The notes under the pieces are model-generated. The model worked only from the letters and a program-made list of their open reading frames with translations, was not told where the DNA came from and made no database searches. The translations under genes and the position numbers were made by a program. From assembly GCF_019710745.1 (NCBI RefSeq), contig NZ_JAHKJW010000059.1:9817-45709 (forward strand): 35,893 nt of DNA, given 5' to 3'. Positions 31,308 through 35,893 of this stretch are shown here, one piece after another. Each line of letters starts with the position of its first letter. Positions within the stretch are counted from its first letter, which is position 1. The stretch comes from Streptomyces beigongshangae (GTDB lineage Bacteria > Actinomycetota > Actinomycetes > Streptomycetales > Streptomycetaceae).

Positions 31308-31527
31308 GGGCGCAAGGTAAGTGCGTGTCAGCGGTTCGACTAGGCCTATTCCCAGTCGCCGCGGTCACCAGGAGTACTGAGTTTCCTCCGGTCCGATGGG
31401 GCGACGGGTTGCCGGTGGGGGCGGGGCCCACGGGCCGTGCACGGCGGGCCTGCCCGACCGCCGCCGCGGTGGCCGGGAGGGCGTCACCGCGGCGTGTCCG
31501 GTAACGGCGCAGGTCGTTGACCGGGGC

Positions 31528-31822
31528 ATGAAGCGCGTCTGCACCACGAGCTGTCTCGCTGCCCTCGCCCTCGGTCTGGCCGCCGCCCCGGCCTCCGCGG
31601 GGGGGCATCCTGCCGCTCGCGTCGCCGTCCTTCGGCACCTTCTGCGGCAGTCACGGCGCAGCCCGCGCCGGCGGGACGGCAGCCCGTGGCACCGGCGCGG
31701 TCGACGGCAACTTCGCCGGCCTGCCCGTCGGTGAGCCCTTCAGCCACTGCGGCGGCGCGGAAGCAGATGTCCTGACGGCCATCGCGAGCGGTCTCGTCGG
31801 GGGCAACGGCGGCAACACCTGA
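31528..31822 (+). pseudogene. Small secreted protein gene broken (or switched) at a G7 tract
   Basis: ATG 31528 begins a signal peptide, MKRVCTTSCLAALALGLAAAPASA. Directly after it a run of seven G (31599-31605) puts the frame into an Arg-rich stretch ending at TGA near 31734. With one G fewer the frame continues as GILPLASPSFGTFCGSH and on through GNFAGLPVGEPFSHCGGA to TGA 31820-31822, a sensible 97-residue secreted protein with paired Cys. Codon bias supports the shifted frame. It could be a sequencing error, a true null allele or slippage-based on/off switching. The family is not known to me; chaplin features are absent. Confidence 0.6.
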
Positions 31823-31867
31823 CGCTTCGCCCGGTCACCGGGCAGGTGGTGCGGGCGGGCCCGGTCG

Positions 31868-34774
31868 TCAGGTCTGTTCCGCCGCCAGGGCGCACAGCTG
31901 CACGCGGTTGAGCAGACCGGTCTTGGCGATCAGGCTGGCGACGTGTTTCTCGACGGTGCGCGGCGAGATGTAGAGCCGGGCGGCGATGTCCTTGTTGCTG
32001 GGGCGGTCGGCCAGCAGCCGGAAGATCTCGTACTCGCGGACCGTCATGCCCTTCAGGCGCAGTTCCGGTGGGATGCGGTCGCTGCCGGTGCGGTGCTGGC
32101 GCACCGGTGCGCCGATCGCGCGCAGCAGGGTCCGGCAGGCGCCGACCACCGCGGTGGCGGAGGTCTCGCGGAAGTGGTGCTCGGCCTCCCGCAGCCACCT
32201 CTCCGGCTCGCCCCAGCCCAGCGCATGGGCCTCCTCGGCGATCAGCCGCTGCCCGAGATGGCGGGCGGTGGGATAGTGCGCGCCGGTCCTCTGGGCGAGC
32301 AGGGCCGTGCGTCCGGCCGCCTCGGGCCGGCCCTCCCGGCCGAGCAGGACGGCCTCGGCGAGCAGCACGAAGTGGCGGTTCCACCGCATGCGGCCCGCGG
32401 CGCTGGCGGCCAGCCGGTCGAGGTCGGCGCGCCCGGCACGGCCGTCCAGGAGGTCGAGGAGCAGTCCGAGGCCGTGCCGTCCGCTCAGGTGGAAGGTGGT
32501 CGGGTTCTCGGCCTCCAGCGCTTCGAGTTCGGCCATGGTCCGGGCCGCCTGTTCCCGGTTCTCCTCCAGGAGCGCGCAGAAGACCTGGGCCAGGCCGAGG
32601 GCCAGCGGTTCCTCGGGCGAGCGGCTCCCGCCCCAGCGGCCGAAGTCGGCCAGCGCCTCCTCCATGGCCGTCCGGTCGCCCTGGTGGGCGGCCAGCACCG
32701 CGCGGGCCATCAGCAGGTAGCGGGCCACCGACGTCAGCTTCAGGCGTGCCGCCATGGTCAGCGTCTCGTCGCCGCGCGCCCGGGCGTCGGCGAAGCGGCC
32801 GTGCAGCACGTCGTGCAGGGTGAGGATGCCGTCGATGCCGTAGACGACGGGGACCGCGCCCAGCCGTCGGGCCTCCGTGCGGGCCTCGTCGAGGGTGGCG
32901 GTGCTGCCGTCGTCCAGCCAGCGGATGCCGCCGAGCCGGGTGAGGGCGTACATCCGCTGGAGCGGCAGGCTGTGCCGTTCGGCGGTGCTCATCGCCTGTT
33001 CCAGGTAGGTGCTGGCCTCCGACAGGTCGCGTTCGCGGGCGACCACGCCGAGGAGTTCCCACGCCTGGCAGGCGACCAGGGGCAGGCTCTGCCGCTCGGC
33101 GGTGCGGAGCGCGGCCCGGGCCAGCCGCTCGGCCCGCTGGGTGCGGTCGGGTCCCGGTGTGTCGAGGCACAGGTACGCCTCCACCACGTCGGTCAGCGCG
33201 GTGTGCGCCTCGTCGGGCGCCGTCGCCAGCAGGGCGCGGGCCCGCTCGATCTGGTTGTTGCCGTCGGCCCAGCGGCCCGCCATGTACGCCACGTGCGCCA
33301 GTCGGGTGTGCAGGGCCGCCAGCCGGGCCGCGCCGAGGCCCGCCCCGACGAGTTCCCGCAGGCTGCCGGTGAGGCTGAGCGCCCGGGTCAGGTCCCCGGT
33401 GTCGGCGAGCGCGGGCAGCAGTGCCTCCAGGGCCTCGGCGCGGGCGGCGGAGTCGCCGCCCTCGGCGAGCAGCCGTTCGGCGCGGTCGAGCAGCGCGACC
33501 GCGGAGGTGACCGCGCCGTCGGCGAGGGCGCGGCGCCCGGCCTCGGTGAACAGCCGGCCGGCCCGGACGGGATCGCCGGCGTCGGCGCGCAGGGTCGCCG
33601 CCAGCGGGCACCAGTCACCCGGCAGACCGGGGTTGAGCGTCTCGATCGCGTTCGCGGCCTGCTCGGACAGGGCGACCCGGGCGGCCGGGGTGAGCTGCGC
33701 GAGCAGCGCCTCTGCGGTCAGCGGATGCCGGAAGGCGTACCAGTCGGGGGCGGGTTCGTCGGCCGCGACCAGCCGGGCGGCGACGCTCGCGTGCAGGTGG
33801 CTCAGCAGGCTCCGGTCGTCGACGCCGGTCATCGACTGGAGCACCGACAGGGAGAACCGCCGGCCCAGCACGGCGGCGGCGCTGAGCAGGGTCCTGCCCT
33901 GCGGCCCGAGTTGGTCGATACGGTGGATGGCGCCCTCCAGCAGCGCCCTGGGCACATTGCGGCGGAGGTCGCCGACCACCCGCCAGACGGCGCCCTCGCG
34001 GACGAGCGAGCCACCGGCGACCGCGCCCTGGAGGAGCTCCTCGACCAGGAACGGGATGCCCGCGCTGTCCTGCCACATCTGGTCGAGCACCTCGGCGGGC
34101 ATCCCGCCGGGGGCGGTGTCCAGGCAGGAGGCGATCATCCGGCCGACCCCGTCGGCGTCCAGCGGTGCCAGCCTGAACACCGTCGCGCTGCGTCGGCGGC
34201 CGGCGGACTCGGCGAGACTCAGGGCCTCGCCGGGATCGGACCGGAGGGTCGCCACCAGCATGAGCGGCTGCTGTTCGAGGTTGTCGACCAGGTACTCGAC
34301 GACGGCGAGGGTCTCGGTGTCCGCGTCGTGCAGGTCCTCCAGCACCAGCAGGCAGCCGCTCTCGCGGCCGGCGTGGGCGAGCAGCCGCAGGACCGCTTCG
34401 GCGAGCACCACCGTCGATCCCTGGTCGGGGGCGCCGGTGCTCCAGCCGGGGACGAGCCGGCCGAGCACCGGGCGGTACGGTCCGAGGTCCGCCTCGTCCG
34501 GTGTGACGCCACCGCGGGAGAGCGGCATCAGGGCCTCGGTGAGCGGCCGCAGCAGCACCATCGGGCCGATGGTGCTGCTGCGGCCCTTCAGGACCCGCAC
34601 GCCGGCGTCGAGTGCCGATCCGATCAACTCGGCGACCAGCCGCGACTTGCCGATCCCTCCTTCTCCGACCAGGAACGCCGTGCCTCCGCGCGACCGTTTC
34701 ACGTTCCGCAACGATTGGCTGAGCTCGGTGACTTCGGCCTCACGACCAATGAGATGAGCTGTCCGCAGACGCAT
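31868..34774 (-). CDS. LAL-type LuxR family transcriptional regulator
   Basis: A 968-aa large ATP-binding LuxR regulator. The N-terminal AAA/NTPase domain has Walker A GEGGIGKS (37-44) and Walker B LLVLED (142-147). A long helical TPR-like middle follows, and the C-terminal LuxR helix-turn-helix covers about 910-968 (MTVREYEIFRLLADRPSNKDIAARLYISPRTVEKHVASLI). Such proteins activate secondary-metabolite or sugar genes when bound to ATP and an inducer. A TACTAT -10-like hexamer ends 8 nt before ATG 34774, so the mRNA may be leaderless. It follows the candidate lanthipeptide precursor gene by 70 nt on the same strand and is probably that cluster's regulator. Confidence 0.92.
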   Translation of the reverse strand: MRLRTAHLIGREAEVTELSQSLRNVKRSRGGTAFLVGEGGIGKSRLVAELIGSALDAGVRVLKGRSSTIGPMVLLRPLTEALMPLSRGGVTPDEADLGPYRPVLGRLVPGWSTGAPDQGSTVVLAEAVLRLLAHAGRESGCLLVLEDLHDADTETLAVVEYLVDNLEQQPLMLVATLRSDPGEALSLAESAGRRRSATVFRLAPLDADGVGRMIASCLDTAPGGMPAEVLDQMWQDSAGIPFLVEELLQGAVAGGSLVREGAVWRVVGDLRRNVPRALLEGAIHRIDQLGPQGRTLLSAAAVLGRRFSLSVLQSMTGVDDRSLLSHLHASVAARLVAADEPAPDWYAFRHPLTAEALLAQLTPAARVALSEQAANAIETLNPGLPGDWCPLAATLRADAGDPVRAGRLFTEAGRRALADGAVTSAVALLDRAERLLAEGGDSAARAEALEALLPALADTGDLTRALSLTGSLRELVGAGLGAARLAALHTRLAHVAYMAGRWADGNNQIERARALLATAPDEAHTALTDVVEAYLCLDTPGPDRTQRAERLARAALRTAERQSLPLVACQAWELLGVVARERDLSEASTYLEQAMSTAERHSLPLQRMYALTRLGGIRWLDDGSTATLDEARTEARRLGAVPVVYGIDGILTLHDVLHGRFADARARGDETLTMAARLKLTSVARYLLMARAVLAAHQGDRTAMEEALADFGRWGGSRSPEEPLALGLAQVFCALLEENREQAARTMAELEALEAENPTTFHLSGRHGLGLLLDLLDGRAGRADLDRLAASAAGRMRWNRHFVLLAEAVLLGREGRPEAAGRTALLAQRTGAHYPTARHLGQRLIAEEAHALGWGEPERWLREAEHHFRETSATAVVGACRTLLRAIGAPVRQHRTGSDRIPPELRLKGMTVREYEIFRLLADRPSNKDIAARLYISPRTVEKHVASLIAKTGLLNRVQLCALAAEQT

Positions 34775-34782
34775 ATCCCCGG

Positions 34783-34788
34783 ATAGTA
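34783..34788 (-). promoter_or_regulatory. -10-like element of the LAL gene
   Basis: TACTAT on the minus strand, 8 nt before the ATG. No good -35 is seen 17 nt upstream. If used, the transcript starts at or next to the start codon. Confidence 0.35.
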
Positions 34789-34844
34789 GTCACTCGTTCA
34801 CGGGAGGCGCACACCTGCACGGACGTCCCGTGCGTGACGGCGGG

Positions 34845-35051
34845 TCACATGGGCACCGACACGCTGGTGATGGTCGAGGAGCTGAGACCGATCACGACGC
34901 CGCTGCCGAGGACCATTCCGGCCAGCACCCGGTTCCGGGCGCACGCCCCGTTCCAGCGGACCAGCCGGATCTCGCCGGCCGGGTCGGTGACCGCCGCGGG
35001 CGCCTGCGCGGTCTCGTCGCGGACGGTGCTGTTCTGCAGGGAACTGGACAT
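34845..35051 (-). CDS. Candidate class II lanthipeptide (RiPP) precursor
   Basis: A 68-aa peptide directly downstream of a LanM/LanC gene. The N-terminal part (1-36) is acidic and polar like a leader and ends in Gly35-Ala36, a double-glycine-type cleavage form. The putative core (37-68) starts CARNR, has a hydrophobic segment LAGMVLGSGVVIGL and ends with a Ser/Thr-rich SSSTITSVSVPM. Only one Cys (Cys37) is present, so at most one lanthionine can form, with several Ser/Thr left for dehydration. ATG 35051 has GGAAAGGAA upstream. I do not recognise a named family. It could instead be a small membrane peptide. Confidence 0.6.
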   Translation of the reverse strand: MSSSLQNSTVRDETAQAPAAVTDPAGEIRLVRWNGACARNRVLAGMVLGSGVVIGLSSSTITSVSVPM

Positions 35052-35079
35052 GGGGGGTTCCTTTCCGTGGAGCAACTCG

Positions 35080-35147
35080 TTCTGTGGGGCGGTCGGTTCT
35101 GTGGGGTGGTTGGTTCTGTGGGGTGGTTGGTTCTGTGGGGTGGTCGG
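35080..35147. repeat. Four 17-bp tandem repeats upstream of the precursor gene
   Basis: Units TTCTGTGGGGYGGTYGG start at 35080, 35097, 35114 and 35131. Copies 2 and 3 are identical, and 1 and 4 differ by one or two bases. The repeats lie in the gap between the lanthionine synthetase stop and the precursor start, ending about 28 nt from the precursor ATG. They may be binding sites for the LAL regulator or an RNA element. Confidence 0.85.
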
Positions 35148-35209
35148 TCGTCCTTCGGGGAGGGGTCTCGTGGTGCGCGCGCCGCGGGCGGCGCACCGGA
35201 CGGCGGTAC

Positions 35210-35225
35210 GGGGGCGCTAGCCCCC
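35210..35225. terminator. Perfect hairpin over the lanthionine synthetase stop codon
   Basis: GGGGGC-GCTA-GCCCCC is a 6-bp all-GC stem including the TAG stop. It has no T-tract. It may partly terminate or stabilise the mRNA between the synthetase and precursor genes. Confidence 0.45.
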
Positions 35226-35893
35226 TTTGCCGTCCTGGGCGGGGTCGAGCAGCAGGACCGAGGGCACGGTGTCGGCGAAGCCCAGCCGGAGCAGGGAGTA
35301 GCCGATGCCCGAAAGGCCCGTGAGCAGGCCGGGGGTCGGTACGTGCCCGGGGGTCCCGCAGCGGGGCTCCCAGGCGTGGAGCAGTCCGAGGACCAGGCCG
35401 ATCCGGCCGGTCAGGGCGGCCCTGGCCTCGGCGTGGCCCCGCCCGGCGAGGGCTGCCACCGCTTCCGTGATGCCCAGCTCGCCGTGGCACGGGCTGAGGT
35501 CGGCCACCGGCGGGTGCCCGGCGAGCAGGCGTCCGGCGTCCTGGGCCGGGCCGGTACCCGGCAGCGGACGGAGCCCGGCGTCGGCCGCCGCCAGCAGGAC
35601 ACCGGCCGTACCGGAGCACCAGCCCGTGTCGAGCCGGTCCGCCGCCGCGAGCGCGGCCGTCAGCCTGGCCCGGCCGGCCGCCCCGCTCCGTTCGCCCAGC
35701 GGGCCGCCGGTGAACCGGGCGTGCCGGACCAGCGCCCAGCCGATGCCGGCCTCGCCGAAGGCGAAGCCGAGGCTCTCCGGCGGTCCGTCGCCGGGCCGTG
35801 CGGCGGGCGCGGACTCCAGCAGCCGTTCGGCGATCCGGTCGGCGAGGGCGGCGGCCTGCGGCAGCCCGCGCTCGCGGTGCACCGCGTGCAGGG
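35217..35893 (-). CDS. Lanthionine synthetase, LanC-like cyclase domain (3' part, cut by window edge)
   Basis: The visible 224 C-terminal residues continue in frame to the end of the window, so the gene starts outside. The Zn ligands of the LanC cyclase fold are present: Cys in DTGWCSGTAG and Cys-His in SPCHGELG. The end GLLTGLSGIGYSLLRLGFADTVPSVLLLDP is typical of the C-terminus of class II LanM enzymes. LanM dehydrates Ser/Thr and closes thioether rings; only the cyclase half can be judged here. Whether this is LanM or a stand-alone LanC depends on sequence beyond 35893. Confidence 0.85.
   Translation of the reverse strand, partial: LHAVHRERGLPQAAALADRIAERLLESAPAARPGDGPPESLGFAFGEAGIGWALVRHARFTGGPLGERSGAAGRARLTAALAAADRLDTGWCSGTAGVLLAAADAGLRPLPGTGPAQDAGRLLAGHPPVADLSPCHGELGITEAVAALAGRGHAEARAALTGRIGLVLGLLHAWEPRCGTPGHVPTPGLLTGLSGIGYSLLRLGFADTVPSVLLLDPAQDGKGG

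Noticed and set aside
31528..31822. Chaplin or rodlin surface protein
   Set aside because: The restored protein is small and secreted with paired Cys but lacks the chaplin GN-rich motif, so no family name is given.
31943..34786. Very long plus-strand open frame opposite the LAL gene
   Set aside because: It is a high-GC shadow of the minus-strand gene. The protein is Gly/Gln/Arg-biased with no domain, while the antisense frame has clear NTPase and LuxR motifs.
35080..35147. CRISPR array
   Set aside because: The 17-bp units are directly adjacent with no spacers, and no cas genes are present.

Overview
The window is high-GC DNA with strongly biased third codon positions, ATGA/GTGA-type translational overlaps, Tat signal peptides, a large ATP-binding LuxR-type (LAL) regulator and lanthipeptide genes. 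Together these point to a Streptomyces or a close relative. No rRNA, tRNA, IS element or CRISPR array was seen. The genes look like accessory metabolism rather than core chromosome.

Layout. (1) 1-3.2 kb: a 14-TM DHA2-type drug exporter and an overlapping NtaA/SnaA/DszA-family flavin monooxygenase. A clear promoter in front carries two copies of a CGGAGACC-NN-CTCCG palindrome, so a TetR-like repressor probably lies just outside the window. (2) 3.5-14.5 kb, minus strand: one eight-gene catabolic operon read from an aldehyde dehydrogenase, through a ThDP-dependent decarboxylase/ligase-like enzyme, a complete branched-chain-amino-acid-type ABC importer (binding lipoprotein, LivH, fused LivM-LivG, LivF) and an iron-sulfur OYE/trimethylamine-dehydrogenase-like flavoenzyme, to an AroE-like dehydrogenase with altered active-site residues. 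(3) 14.7-17.6 kb, plus strand: a divergent IclR regulator, a family III CoA-transferase and a citryl-CoA-lyase-like protein. The IclR/ALDH intergenic region holds a minus-strand promoter and two perfect palindromes.

(4) 17.6-24.3 kb, plus strand: the most striking part, a complete pyrroloquinoline quinone (PQQ) island. A good promoter precedes a Tat-exported PQQ-dependent dehydrogenase whose C-terminal cupredoxin-like domain has lost its copper ligands. A secreted ThuA-domain protein follows, then pqqA (47 codons), pqqB, pqqC, pqqD and pqqE, the last four joined by short gaps or 4-bp overlaps. So cofactor synthesis and a likely cofactor-using enzyme sit together, next to an IclR-controlled uptake and CoA/2-oxoacid pathway. 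A coherent but inferred scheme is: an alcohol or polyol is oxidised outside the cell by the quinoprotein, the acid is imported by the ABC transporter, activated by the CoA-transferase, cleaved by the citrate-synthase-fold lyase to acetyl-CoA and a 2-oxoacid, then decarboxylated by the ThDP enzyme and oxidised by the ALDH.

(5) 24.5-31.8 kb: an acyl-CoA dehydrogenase, a Cys-rich four-helix metal-binding protein, a Tat-exported GH43-like protein with an AbfB (CBM42) domain, a PL3-type pectate lyase, an ATP-grasp protein, two paralogous EF-hand proteins and a small secreted-protein gene broken by a frameshift at a G7 tract. (6) 31.9-35.9 kb, minus strand: a 968-aa LAL regulator, a 68-aa candidate lanthipeptide precursor preceded by four 17-bp tandem repeats, and the C-terminal cyclase part of a LanM/LanC enzyme cut by the window edge.
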